Shown one piece after another: positions 38,625-47,731 of a stretch of DNA of 64,000 nucleotides. The notes below the pieces were generated by a model that was not told the origin of the DNA, ran no database searches, and saw only the letters and a program-made list of their open reading frames with translations. Origin of the DNA: Paenibacillus alba (GTDB lineage: Bacteria > Bacillota > Bacilli > Paenibacillales > NBRC-103111); the NCBI RefSeq assembly GCF_013204855.1, contig NZ_JABMKZ010000017.1, forward strand, positions 1-64,000, written 5' to 3'. The first letter of the stretch is position 1. Each line of letters starts with the position of its first letter. The position numbers and the translations under genes are program-made.

Positions 38625-39719
38625 ATGCTTCGTGCCATCATCGTGGATGATGAGGAATTATCGATAAAAAGGTTGAAAAATATCCTGATCAATAGCGGGG
38701 AGATCGAGATTTGCGGTATGTTTCTGAACCCGGTGGAAGCATACGCGTTTGTGCAATCCAATCCGGTCGATGTTGCTTTCCTGGATATTTCTATGCCGGA
38801 AATTAACGGAATGAAGCTTTCCGGCCTGTTGTTTGAACTCGATACTTCCCTAGACGTGGTTTTTGTTACCGGGTATGACAATTATGCCGTGCAAGCCTAC
38901 GATATGAGCGCCATAGATTATTTATTAAAGCCTGTCACTACCCAGCGAATGTCCAAAACATTGGACAAAATCAGAAAAAAACTTCGGGTCTCTGCTGTTG
39001 AGCCTTCCATAGCGATTCACCTGTTCAATGGACTGAAGTTGTACCGTAGAGATCAGAATAACGAGCAGATTAAGTTGAGAAGCCCGAAAACCGAAGAGCT
39101 GTTTGCCTTTCTTGTTTGCAAGAGAACCGTCAGCCGGGAAGAAATCATTGATACCTTATGGAGCGGCCTGGAACCGGAGAAGGCGTGGAAAAATCTGAAC
39201 TCGACCTTGTACTATATTCGCAAAGCGATTAGCGACAGTAAGGCGGTACATTGTATTCTTGCAGACAGAAACGAAATTCGGATTGATGAGAGCGGCGTTT
39301 ATTGCGACTTGTATGAATTGGAACGGTTAATAAAGAAGATTCGACTAGCCCCAACGAACAACGCCGAACTGTTCGAACAAGCGGAAGCGCTATATACGGG
39401 ACAGCTCTTGAAAGGAAAAGCTTATGAATGGGCGAGCGCTCCAATGCGTCAGCTCGAACAGAATTATATCTTACTGCTGGAGGCAGCTGCCAGACTCCAT
39501 CTGCAGAGGAGCGAGCCGTTAAAATCATTGCATTACTTTGGCGAAATTCTTAAATTGGATGCTCTGCGGGAAGACGTCAGCCATGAAATGATCCGTTTGT
39601 ATATCGGTCTCGGGAGGAGAAATGAAGCGCTGCGACAATATCGTATACTGGAAGCAACGCTGCAGCATGAGCTCGGAACGAAGCCTGATCCTAGTATTAT
39701 AGACCTGATTACAAGTTAA
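38625..39719 (+). CDS. Response regulator with REC and BTAD (SARP-like) domains
   Basis: This 364-residue protein has an N-terminal receiver (IIVDDEELSIKR, acceptor Asp in DVAFLDISMPEING, Lys in DYLLKPV), a winged-helix segment (SREEIIDTLWSGLEPEKAWK, about 165-225) and a C-terminal bacterial transcriptional activator domain of helical repeats (about 230-360). It starts two bases after the stop of the dual kinase, so the pair is translationally coupled and is a cognate two-component system. The surface-protein operon that starts 240 bases further on is the closest likely target. Confidence 0.88.
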   Translation: MLRAIIVDDEELSIKRLKNILINSGEIEICGMFLNPVEAYAFVQSNPVDVAFLDISMPEINGMKLSGLLFELDTSLDVVFVTGYDNYAVQAYDMSAIDYLLKPVTTQRMSKTLDKIRKKLRVSAVEPSIAIHLFNGLKLYRRDQNNEQIKLRSPKTEELFAFLVCKRTVSREEIIDTLWSGLEPEKAWKNLNSTLYYIRKAISDSKAVHCILADRNEIRIDESGVYCDLYELERLIKKIRLAPTNNAELFEQAEALYTGQLLKGKAYEWASAPMRQLEQNYILLLEAAARLHLQRSEPLKSLHYFGEILKLDALREDVSHEMIRLYIGLGRRNEALRQYRILEATLQHELGTKPDPSIIDLITS

Positions 39720-39731
39720 ATGAATGAATAG

Positions 39732-39775
39732 AAAGAGCCCCTGGGAATCATTTTTGATGCCGGGGCTCTTTTTTG
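39732..39775 (+). terminator. Terminator of the dual-kinase operon
   Basis: AAAGAGCCCC (39732-39741) pairs with GGGGCTCTT (39762-39770), followed by T. It separates the two-component operon from the surface-protein operon, which therefore needs its own promoter between 39776 and 39945. Confidence 0.85.
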
Positions 39776-39956
39776 TTTATTCCTTGTTTATTGTGTATTT
39801 GTATAATGAACTCGATTATTGTCGAATGGAGATCCCCAGGACTCCGTTTTCTCTGTTTTTCGACAGCAATTTACAGCTTATGAGAGGCTTGTGAGAACGG
39901 TTTGATAGACTGTTTTTTTAGAAAGCCCATATCATGTCATGAAGGAGATTCGGATC

Positions 39957-42413
39957 ATGCACCTTGTCCAGAAAAATAAAACTTGGAAACTAGCCGCCCA
40001 AATAGGTATGCTTACCGGGGCCTTGGCGTTGGCCATTCCGTTTGCATCCCTTTCGTTGCCGGTTCAAGCGCAGACAGTGAAAGTCAAACCTATTTTTACG
40101 AATAGCATGAGCTGGGCCCCGCGCGATGCTGCGGCGGATACGGAATCGACGTTCAACTTTAACGTATCCGATCGATTTAATGGATGTACGGGACTAAGCC
40201 TTGTATCCAGCGCCCCCGGTTCGGCAACCGGATCATTAAACGGATTCGCGGCAACGATTAAAGTGAACGCTCCGGGAACGCCAGTGTTTACGCTTAGCGG
40301 AACCGATACTCAGGGCAATCTGGTTACGGATACGTTTCAGGTGGAGATCAATAAGCTTGGCGACTTTACTGGCGATGGCGTTGTGACGACTGCGGACGCG
40401 TTATTCATCTCTCGTTACCTTAGCGGTAAAGTTTTTGTAAGCGAAGATGAGATATTGATGATGGATATCAATGGGGATGGTGTTATTACGAATGCGGACG
40501 CTGTAGCACTGACTAGTTTATATGTCGGGGGATCGGGAAGCGGTTCGGGAGTCTTGAATTATACAGCAATTTTTAGAGATATCAATGATGTACCTATTGC
40601 TCGCAGCGTTAGTCTTGACGGTCAAGCGGAAATTGGCCAACCGTTGACGGGGAACTACACTTATTTCGATGTAGAGAAAACAACGGAAGGACCGAAGAAC
40701 CTGCAATGGTACATCGGCAGTAAGGCGGACGGTAGTGATAAAGTGCCGATTTCGGGGGCTGTTACTTCCACTTACACGGTCAGAGAAGCCGATGTGGGCA
40801 ATTATTTGTTCTTTGGCGTTACCCCTGTCGAACTAGGTGGTCTAGCCGGGAAACAAGTCATTAGTGCCGCAAGCGCCAAGGTAGAGGATGCTTCGGTTCC
40901 GGTTGCAACATTAATGGCTCCGGTTAATGGGCAGGTCAATGTGGATCCAGGTTTGTCGGCACTCAGCATCACTTTGAGTAAGAATATAACCGCTACGGAC
41001 AAACATATCCAAATTCGCAAGCTGTCTGATAACACAATCCTAGCAGACTATGCAGCGAACGATACAACTAAAATTACGATCAACGGCAATAAAATAGACA
41101 TTCTTGTCACAGGACTACAGGAAAGCGCGGATTATTATGTGGAAATCGAAGCCGGTGCGTTCAAAGACGTCTGGAATCATCCTTTTGCTGGCCTGAATGG
41201 CAGCAGTGCCTGGAAATTCAGTACTTGGGACAAAACACCGCCGGAGATTGCAGTGCTCACGCCGAGCAATCATGCAGCGTCCGTCGATGCGGCACTATCA
41301 TCGATTAGCGTGACTTTTGATGAAAATGTTTCTGCGATCAGCGGCAAACAGGTGATCATCCGTCAATCTGCGGATCATCTTGCACTTGCTACCTATACCG
41401 CGAGCGATACGAATTCCATAAATGTGAACGGCAAAGTGGTCACGGTTTCCCTTCCTCCGTTGGCCGAGAACACGGGCTATTATGTAGAGATCGAAGCGGG
41501 AGCCTTCACGGATGCTTCGAACAATCCGTTCGCAGGCCTCACGAGCAGCAGTGCCTGGTCATTTACAACGTCTGCAGTCACGGTAGCAGCAACGGTAACG
41601 GCTGAAACGGACCCCGTTTCGTTAACAGAAAACAATCTGGATGCGGCCCTGATCACACTCAGCGTGACTGGCGATACGTTTAAAGCTGCGGCAGATGAAG
41701 CGGATTTTCAGTTGAACAATGCGCCTCCTGGTTTAAGCATTGCCTTAGCTTACGTTGACAACGGCAAAGCTTACTTGTTACTGGAACATGATTGGCACGT
41801 CTTCTCAGGCGATATTACGAATTTTAGTGTCACCGCCAAGGCAAGTGCGCTGACGAAAGGGGTTGCCGCCACTTCGAACAGTATGACGATTACAGCGGTG
41901 CCCCAAACGTTGAATCCTTTCTTTTCGGAGTATTTGGATGGAGGAGACGGCCGAATAGCCTTAGCGATTTATTATCCAGGTAACGGACAACCTTCAGATA
42001 ATGCGATTGGTTATGAAGTGGAAGTGCAGCAATATATGAAAGCTGCCAAATCGATCCGTTCGAATTCTAGATCTCTTTTCCCTATATCTCCTACAATGCC
42101 TTTTATCATGATAGACACTATCTTTTATGATGCGTTTGATCTTTTGAATATCACGTACTTCAATGACGATATACGGATGTACGACCCGAGTACGTATGTA
42201 ACGACAGCTCTTCTTTTGAAAAAGAACGGTCAAGTGATTGATGTTCTGGGAACACCGAATGCAACTAGCGCTACGTCGATATTGCCAGGAGGCGGAATCC
42301 TGACTCGTAAATCAGGGACCAAAGGCGGGATGACGACTTTTGCGCTGAATCATTGGGCAAAAACAAATATGGGTCCAACGATTTTCAAAAAATTTAATAC
42401 TTTCACGCCGTAG
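39957..42413 (+). CDS. Secreted dockerin protein with Ig-like and lamin-tail-like domains
   Basis: This 818-residue protein starts at ATG 39957 (GAAGGAG upstream) with a signal peptide cleaved after PVQA. A cadherin-like strand region is followed by a type I dockerin (about 135-195) with two calcium loops, GDFTGDGVVTTADA and MDINGDGVITNADA. Two SbsA-type Ig-like domains follow (VDPGLSALSITLSKNI and VDAALSSISVTFDENV), and the C-terminal 165 residues resemble a degenerate lamin-tail domain (FFSEYLDGGDGRIALAIYYP). Dockerins are usually terminal, so an internal one is uncommon. It shares an operon with a cohesin protein. Confidence 0.82.
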   Translation: MHLVQKNKTWKLAAQIGMLTGALALAIPFASLSLPVQAQTVKVKPIFTNSMSWAPRDAAADTESTFNFNVSDRFNGCTGLSLVSSAPGSATGSLNGFAATIKVNAPGTPVFTLSGTDTQGNLVTDTFQVEINKLGDFTGDGVVTTADALFISRYLSGKVFVSEDEILMMDINGDGVITNADAVALTSLYVGGSGSGSGVLNYTAIFRDINDVPIARSVSLDGQAEIGQPLTGNYTYFDVEKTTEGPKNLQWYIGSKADGSDKVPISGAVTSTYTVREADVGNYLFFGVTPVELGGLAGKQVISAASAKVEDASVPVATLMAPVNGQVNVDPGLSALSITLSKNITATDKHIQIRKLSDNTILADYAANDTTKITINGNKIDILVTGLQESADYYVEIEAGAFKDVWNHPFAGLNGSSAWKFSTWDKTPPEIAVLTPSNHAASVDAALSSISVTFDENVSAISGKQVIIRQSADHLALATYTASDTNSINVNGKVVTVSLPPLAENTGYYVEIEAGAFTDASNNPFAGLTSSSAWSFTTSAVTVAATVTAETDPVSLTENNLDAALITLSVTGDTFKAAADEADFQLNNAPPGLSIALAYVDNGKAYLLLEHDWHVFSGDITNFSVTAKASALTKGVAATSNSMTITAVPQTLNPFFSEYLDGGDGRIALAIYYPGNGQPSDNAIGYEVEVQQYMKAAKSIRSNSRSLFPISPTMPFIMIDTIFYDAFDLLNITYFNDDIRMYDPSTYVTTALLLKKNGQVIDVLGTPNATSATSILPGGGILTRKSGTKGGMTTFALNHWAKTNMGPTIFKKFNTFTP

Positions 42414-42449
42414 TAATTAGATTTGTAGAATGGATACGGAGGTCAATTC

Positions 42450-44924
42450 ATGCCTGATTTAGTTAAAAATTGTCACAAAGTGATCATGTGGATATGTGCG
42501 ACGCTGTTCTTGATCGGTCTCAGCCAAAGCATCCCCATTCAAGTGATGGCGGCCTCGGCAAACGTTCAGTTCTCCATCCCATCGGTTCAAGGAACGGCCG
42601 GTCAGCAGGTCGACATTCCTGTAACGGTTACTCCCGCGTATCCGGGCATTGCAGCCTACGGCTTACAGTTGGATTACGATAAGAATGTGCTGGAAGCGGT
42701 GAGCGTGACGCCATCGTATGGCAATGCTTCCGGGACGGCATGCCTAGAGGATCAGGAGGGCTGCTTCCAAGCATCCATCAATTCGGCCTCAGGATGGATT
42801 CGAATGGGATGGTTTGATATTTCTGGAGGCGACCGCCCGATTGTCGCAGCTAAACAACTATTTGTTGTTCATTTCAAGATTAAGAGCAGCATTCCCTCCG
42901 GCAGCACGCTGTTGTCAGTGGATGCTTCCAACAAGGAAAAACTTAACGCAACAGACGCTTCAGGCAACAACATGAGAGCACTTGTAACTATTGGCCAATC
43001 CGGTCTGGCCGATCTTAGAGCACTATCGATGACTACTGGCGAGTTATCTCCTGCCTTTACAGCTGGAAACAACGCCTATCGTCAAAGTGTCAGTTATGCC
43101 GTATATCAGACGAGTGTAACGGCGATGGTATATGACCCTCAAGCAGCGCTTCGAATTAATGGAGTGCCAGCAGTTAGCGGTGTGCCTTCGGCACCGATTG
43201 CACTTTCAACAGGCGACAATACAATTCCAGTGGAGGTCACAGCGGCAAACGGCTCTTACACGAACACGTACACCGTTGTTGTCAATCGTGCGCCTTCAAC
43301 TAACGCACAATTAAGCAGCCTAACCACAAGTGCAGGCACGTTGTCACCCGTGTTTTCACCGATAACGACATCTTATAATGTTCATGTGGGTCAAAACGTC
43401 ACTTCCCTTACCGTGAATGCTGCCGTTTATGAGCCTTCAGCCAAGCTCAGTGTTAATGATGTGAAGCTGAATAGCGGTGCGGATTCGGAGAGTATCCTGC
43501 TGAAACCAGGCAATAACGTAATTATCGTTACGGTGACAGCGCAAGACGACTTAACGAAGCAAGATTATACGGTGAATGTGTACCGTGCGCTCCCTGACCG
43601 AGATTCATCTTCGGACAACTCGCCACATTCGAATGACAGTGCTCCGACAGGTACGGAACCAACATCCAGCGATCCCGGGGTTACCATTATCGTAGACGGC
43701 GTGAAACAGGACAAACTAGCTAATGCTTCTACTGAACAAGTCGGAGATCGTACGATTACTACCGTTAAGCTGGATCAAGACAAGCTAATCGGCAAGTTGG
43801 AAAAAGAAGGAATCAAAGTTATTACCATCCCGGTATCTGGAAATAGTGAAGTGGTAGTCGGTCAATTAACAGGTCAAATGGTGAAGCTGATGGAAGCGAA
43901 GGAAGCCGTGCTCGAAATCAAAACCGACCGCGCTTCATATACGCTTCCGGCCAGTCAAATGAAAATTGATGATATTTCCTCTAAACTGGGAAGCAATATC
44001 AAGCTGCAAGACATTATTGTGAATGTGAAAATCGCTTTGCCGTCAAAAGAAACGCTTGATAGCATGCAGAAGACAGCAATAGAGAACGGCGTTCATATGG
44101 CGGCACCGCCTGTCAATTTTGAAGTCACGGCTTCGTTGGGCGACAAGTCTGTGGATGTCCAGCGTTTTAATAGCTACGTGGAGCGAATGATTATGCTTCC
44201 GGCAGGCGTGCAAGCTTCACAAATCTCGACGGGGATTGTATTGAACCCAGATGGTTCATTCTCTCATGTACCGACGAAAATTATGACAAAAGACGGTCAT
44301 GACTACGCTGTTATTAACAGCTTGACGAACAGCACCTACGCCGTCGTTTATAGTCCCAAACAATTTGCCGATGTAGAGACTCATTGGAGCAAGAAGGATG
44401 TCAATGACATGGCCTCCCGACTCATTGTCCAAGGTGTAAATGAACAATCGTTCGCACCGGATCAATCGATTACACGAGCGGAATTTATATCTATTATGGT
44501 TCGATCGCTTGGCATAAAGCGGGGACTTAGCGCGGCTCTGCCCGCTGACGTTCGGAGCGAAGATTGGTATGCCGACGCGGTAGCAACGGCGCTGTCCTAT
44601 CAGTTAGTAAGCGGTTATGAGGATGGCTCTTTCCGTCCTAATCAGACCATAACGCGAGCGGAAGCAGCCGTAATCTTGAATCAGGCCTCCAAGCTTGCCA
44701 AGCTTCGTCAAACCACCGTGGAAGAGGCAGCCAAGCAGCTGCAAAACTTCAATGATCATCAAGCTGTAGCAGACTGGGCTAAGCAAGCCATGGCGGGTGC
44801 AGTATCTAACGGTATTCTTCAAGGAGATCATCAAAGTCTTATGCCGCAGGAAAACGTGACCCGTGCTCAGACGGCAGCGATGATGAGAAGATTGCTTCAG
44901 CAAGCGAATTTGATTAATAATTAA
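42450..44924 (+). CDS. Cohesin and SLH-domain cell-surface anchor protein
   Basis: This 824-residue protein has a signal peptide (IMWICATLFLIGLSQSIPIQ), a cohesin-like domain (about 30-180, with VPVTVTPAYPGIAAYGLQLD-type strands), two cadherin-like beta-sandwich repeats (about 190-375), a low-complexity Ser/Asp linker (about 385-410), a middle region of unknown fold, and three C-terminal SLH repeats (FADVETHWSKKDVNDMASRL, RSEDWYADAVATALSYQLVS, ADWAKQAMAGAVSNGIL). SLH repeats hold proteins to pyruvylated wall polymer. Cohesins bind dockerins, so this is probably the anchor for the preceding gene product. Confidence 0.82.
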   Translation: MPDLVKNCHKVIMWICATLFLIGLSQSIPIQVMAASANVQFSIPSVQGTAGQQVDIPVTVTPAYPGIAAYGLQLDYDKNVLEAVSVTPSYGNASGTACLEDQEGCFQASINSASGWIRMGWFDISGGDRPIVAAKQLFVVHFKIKSSIPSGSTLLSVDASNKEKLNATDASGNNMRALVTIGQSGLADLRALSMTTGELSPAFTAGNNAYRQSVSYAVYQTSVTAMVYDPQAALRINGVPAVSGVPSAPIALSTGDNTIPVEVTAANGSYTNTYTVVVNRAPSTNAQLSSLTTSAGTLSPVFSPITTSYNVHVGQNVTSLTVNAAVYEPSAKLSVNDVKLNSGADSESILLKPGNNVIIVTVTAQDDLTKQDYTVNVYRALPDRDSSSDNSPHSNDSAPTGTEPTSSDPGVTIIVDGVKQDKLANASTEQVGDRTITTVKLDQDKLIGKLEKEGIKVITIPVSGNSEVVVGQLTGQMVKLMEAKEAVLEIKTDRASYTLPASQMKIDDISSKLGSNIKLQDIIVNVKIALPSKETLDSMQKTAIENGVHMAAPPVNFEVTASLGDKSVDVQRFNSYVERMIMLPAGVQASQISTGIVLNPDGSFSHVPTKIMTKDGHDYAVINSLTNSTYAVVYSPKQFADVETHWSKKDVNDMASRLIVQGVNEQSFAPDQSITRAEFISIMVRSLGIKRGLSAALPADVRSEDWYADAVATALSYQLVSGYEDGSFRPNQTITRAEAAVILNQASKLAKLRQTTVEEAAKQLQNFNDHQAVADWAKQAMAGAVSNGILQGDHQSLMPQENVTRAQTAAMMRRLLQQANLINN

Positions 44925-45255
44925 GGTTGTATTTAGGGCTATCCTGCTACGTCGAAGACGTGAGGATAGTCTTTTTTTAGATGGCGTGCCCAGAGGCACG
45001 CATTAGAAGAAACCCTATCCAATACCCCAAAGATATTGAATCGAGAGCTTGTGCGTTAATTGGTTAGTCGTAGTTTATACTGCGAAAGAAATGTCGGATC
45101 TCCTAGCATTTTGACGAAACCTGTTATTGATGAAAACAAATTACATTTATTAGTAAAATATGGTTGACAGCGAAAACGATAATCCCTTATTATTGGACTT
45201 CTGGAACCACATAATGATTACCATACGACGGAATAAATGGGTGAGGTCTTATCTT
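44925..45255. terminator. Terminator and hairpin after the surface operon
   Basis: From about 44938 to 44978 a long stem (GCTATCCT...GAGGATAGT with inner ACGTC/GACGT) is followed by seven T, ending the surface operon. A second hairpin GCGTGCC/GGCACGC lies at 44984-45001. Nothing else is recognisable up to the next gene. Confidence 0.75.
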
Positions 45256-46080
45256 ATGCAACGTGATAAATTGATCTTGGATTTGGGAAGTCATAGCGCA
45301 AAAATATTCAAAAAATCCCAGGAAGGCATCAAGCAAGTTGATGTACTGACATGGGAGCTCTTAGAAAGCGACGTAAACCTGCCGGACATTGAAGGCCAAT
45401 TGAAATCGTTATTAGATCATACCTATGTCGAAGGGCTTGACGAGGGCACGGTGGAAGCCATTGGTACAGAAGCTATGCGAAGATCACCGCATTTATCCGA
45501 GCATATGCAGCAAATATGCAAAAATCTGCACATTGCGTATCGCACGATCAGCCAGAAGGAAGAGGCTGAATTGCTGAGGAGAGCTGTGGCAGCTTCCGAT
45601 ATCCCAAGTGATCTGGATGTCATCAATGTGGGAGGCGGCAGCATTCAGATTATGACGCGAGACAGCGAAGAGCCTTACTTGATTCCATTCGGGATCTCTG
45701 ATCTGAATCACCAATTCCAGCTGCTAGAACCTCCGCTTTACAGGCAGATTGCCACCTGCATCAAATGGCTTTCATGCAGGCTGCCAGCAACGTTGAAAAC
45801 GTTTGCTTTTACAGGCGGGGAACGAGCTTATTTGAAGCATTTCGAAGTTGAGCTGGAGCAAGATCTCTACTGCCTAAGCAGCGATTTCAATTCACTCGCA
45901 AGACAACTGGCTGCGCTGGATCTCTCCGATTTGGAAGCCAATTCTCCCTTCGATCCCAAGTGGATGCGCGGGGCTGTCGCCTCTAATTGTATCGTGCTTG
46001 CCGGCTTGATCAAATCAGGCAGCACCAAATTCCTGCCGTCCGATCTCAATATTGCTCATGGTCTAATCAATCAATTATAG
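45256..46080 (+). CDS. Ppx/GppA-like phosphatase family protein
   Basis: This 274-residue protein has the actin-like ATPase fold of exopolyphosphatases: LILDLGSHSAKIF at the start (phosphate 1 loop), VEAIGTEAMRRSPH, SQKEEAELLRRAV and DVINVGGGSIQIM (phosphate 2 loop, Asn in place of the usual Asp), and FTGGERAYL near 200. The substitution of Asp by Asn could lower activity. The ATG at 45256 is chosen because GGTGAGG lies about nine bases upstream; earlier in-frame starts lack a site. It is a lone gene without a polyphosphate kinase beside it. Confidence 0.75.
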   Translation: MQRDKLILDLGSHSAKIFKKSQEGIKQVDVLTWELLESDVNLPDIEGQLKSLLDHTYVEGLDEGTVEAIGTEAMRRSPHLSEHMQQICKNLHIAYRTISQKEEAELLRRAVAASDIPSDLDVINVGGGSIQIMTRDSEEPYLIPFGISDLNHQFQLLEPPLYRQIATCIKWLSCRLPATLKTFAFTGGERAYLKHFEVELEQDLYCLSSDFNSLARQLAALDLSDLEANSPFDPKWMRGAVASNCIVLAGLIKSGSTKFLPSDLNIAHGLINQL

Positions 46081-46160
46081 GTCCCAAGCTCAGGTTCATG
46101 TGTACCTGAGCCAAGACTTAACCTAAATTTGATGTTTGCAAAGCGTCCGCTGCACAATCT

Positions 46161-46176
46161 TGTATTATATAATACA
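46161..46176 (+). promoter_or_regulatory. Perfect 16-base palindrome upstream of the MDR gene
   Basis: TGTATTAT followed by ATAATACA is a perfect palindrome overlapping a TATAAT-like box, about 50 bases before the oxidoreductase start. The form is that of operators used by HxlR/MarR-type regulators of quinone oxidoreductases. Confidence 0.5.
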
Positions 46177-46224
46177 GTGTGGACAATCTTTGTTATTTTA
46201 CATCAGATAGGTGGGGCAATCAGA

Positions 46225-47223
46225 ATGGGGAAAACGATGAAAGCTGCGCTGATTCAAAGCTATAGCGGGGCTTCAGGAATTGAATTCGGTGAAACAATGG
46301 TTCCTCAGATAACAAGTAACGAAGTGCTTATTCAAGTACATGCGGCCTCTATTAACCCAGCCGACTTGCTGTTTCTTCATGGGAATTACGGCATCCAAAG
46401 GGCCTTGCCCTCCGTTGGCGGCATGGAAGGCTGCGGCACTGTCATCGCAACAGGAAGCAGTCTGGCAGCCCGCATGCTCAAAGGGAAACGCGTAGCCTTC
46501 GTTTCCGAGGTTTTCGGTTCTTGGTCGGAATATACGAAAGCAAGCGCAATGACCTGCATGGTCCTGCCTGATCAGGTGTCCGACGAACAAGGCGCTGTGT
46601 TCTTCGTGAATCCCGCGAGTGCCATGGCGATGATGAAGATCACCAAGCAGCTCAAATCCAAGGCGATTGTTCAAACCGCCGGTGCCAGTGCTCTTGGGCG
46701 AATTCTAACCAAGCTCGGCAACGAACAGGGCATTCCAGTGATCAGCGTTGTGCGCAAGGATGAGCAGGAGCAGCTCCTGCAAGAACTCGGCGGACAGCAT
46801 ATTCTGAACAGCAGCGCGGCTTCCTTCCAAGAAGACTTGAAACGGAAGGCTCATGAGCTCGGCGCTGCGGTCTGCTTCGATGCCGTCGGCGGCGAATTGA
46901 CGGGCTCCGTGCTGTCAGCCCTCCCAGATGGCTCCTCGCTCTTCCAATATGGCCTCCTTGGCGGCCACACGACAACGATCAACGCGGATGATCTGGTTTT
47001 CCGCCGGAAACGAATCAGCGGATTCTGGGCATCCGATTGGGTGAAGACCCAATCCATCTTTGAGCTTCTTGCTTTGCAGGGCGCGATGAAGAAATCCATC
47101 GGCTCTGCGATCCAGACCGAAATCAGCCAAACCTATGGCTTGCATCAAGCCGTTTATGCCATCGAGCATTATGCCGCGAGCATGACCTCAGGCAAAGTAC
47201 TGCTGCTGCCTAAGGTTCATTAA
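46225..47223 (+). CDS. Zinc-free MDR/quinone oxidoreductase-like dehydrogenase
   Basis: This 332-residue medium-chain dehydrogenase/reductase has the N-terminal GroES-like domain (VHAASINPADLLFLHGNY, GMEGCGTVIATGSS) and a Rossmann domain (IVQTAGASALGRILTK near residue 150, FDAVGGELTGSVLSAL near 220). Catalytic zinc cysteines are absent, as in quinone oxidoreductases. The ATG at 46225 follows GGTGGGG. It probably uses NADPH to reduce quinones or enals. A palindromic operator-like site precedes it. Confidence 0.82.
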   Translation: MGKTMKAALIQSYSGASGIEFGETMVPQITSNEVLIQVHAASINPADLLFLHGNYGIQRALPSVGGMEGCGTVIATGSSLAARMLKGKRVAFVSEVFGSWSEYTKASAMTCMVLPDQVSDEQGAVFFVNPASAMAMMKITKQLKSKAIVQTAGASALGRILTKLGNEQGIPVISVVRKDEQEQLLQELGGQHILNSSAASFQEDLKRKAHELGAAVCFDAVGGELTGSVLSALPDGSSLFQYGLLGGHTTTINADDLVFRRKRISGFWASDWVKTQSIFELLALQGAMKKSIGSAIQTEISQTYGLHQAVYAIEHYAASMTSGKVLLLPKVH

Positions 47224-47240
47224 GCTCCACATTCAAACAA

Positions 47241-47289
47241 GGGGCTGTCCCATCGGTAGATAAGGCTGATTGAGGGCAGCTTTTTTTAC
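47241..47289 (+). terminator. Terminator after the MDR gene
   Basis: GGCTGTCCC-like and GGGCAGC arms with a T7 run follow the stop codon by about 20 bases. One G-U pair is needed. Confidence 0.6.
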
Positions 47290-47308
47290 GCTTGGAATCA
47301 CTGTAGCT

Positions 47309-47600
47309 AGCCCATTCTCCGCTTATAGACGCTGAGCCTCCCAGGAAGGCAGGCTCAAGCACAGTTGTAAGCTCTTTCTCCACCAACAGGCGCTGAGCCT
47401 CCCAAAAAAGCAGGCTCAGCCACAATAGCAAGCCGTTTCTCCACCAACAGGCGCTGAGCCTCCCAAAAAGGCAGGCTCTAACACATTAGCTGGCCTTTTC
47501 TCCACTTTTGGGTGCTGAGCCTTCCAAAAAAGCAGGCTCAGCCACAATAGCAAGCCGTTCTCCACCAACAGGCGCTGAGCCTCCCAAAAAGGCAGGCTCA
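47309..47600. repeat. Five-copy 61-bp tandem repeat with internal hairpins
   Basis: Units begin with GCTGAGCCT at 47331, 47392, 47453, 47514 and 47574, so the spacing is 61, 61, 61 and 60 bases. Each carries GCTGAGCCT...AGGCTCA(GC) inverted repeats around CCCAAAAAGC. The whole unit is conserved, including the part between hairpins (TCTCCACCAACAGGC), with unit 3 the most diverged. A partial unit precedes the array. The period is not a multiple of three and reading frames shift from unit to unit, so it does not code. Confidence 0.85.
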
Positions 47601-47660
47601 AAGCTTCTTGCCTATACGACAACCCCTTGCTGGTCCGTCCGCCAGAAATAAATCATGGAT

Positions 47661-47708
47661 AATATGACCTCGGTTCGGTTATTTTAATGAACGATACGAG
47701 ATCATATT
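47661..47708 (+). promoter_or_regulatory. Long inverted repeat in the MFS gene leader
   Basis: AATATGACCTCG (47661-47672) and CGAGATCATATT (47697-47708) pair over 12 bases with one mismatch, ending 23 bases before the MFS start codon. It could be an operator or an RNA hairpin that controls expression. Confidence 0.45.
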
Positions 47709-47731
47709 GCGAGGTGTAGTCAGGCTGCGTT

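Noticed and set aside
39957-44924. Cellulosome gene cluster
   Set aside because: There are no glycoside hydrolase or carbohydrate-binding modules, and only one cohesin and one dockerin.
47309-47600. CRISPR array
   Set aside because: The whole 61-base unit, including what would be spacers, is conserved, and no cas genes are present.
47309-47600. Integron attC sites
   Set aside because: The hairpins lack the GTTRRRY/RYYYAAC core sites, there are no gene cassettes between them and no integrase is nearby.
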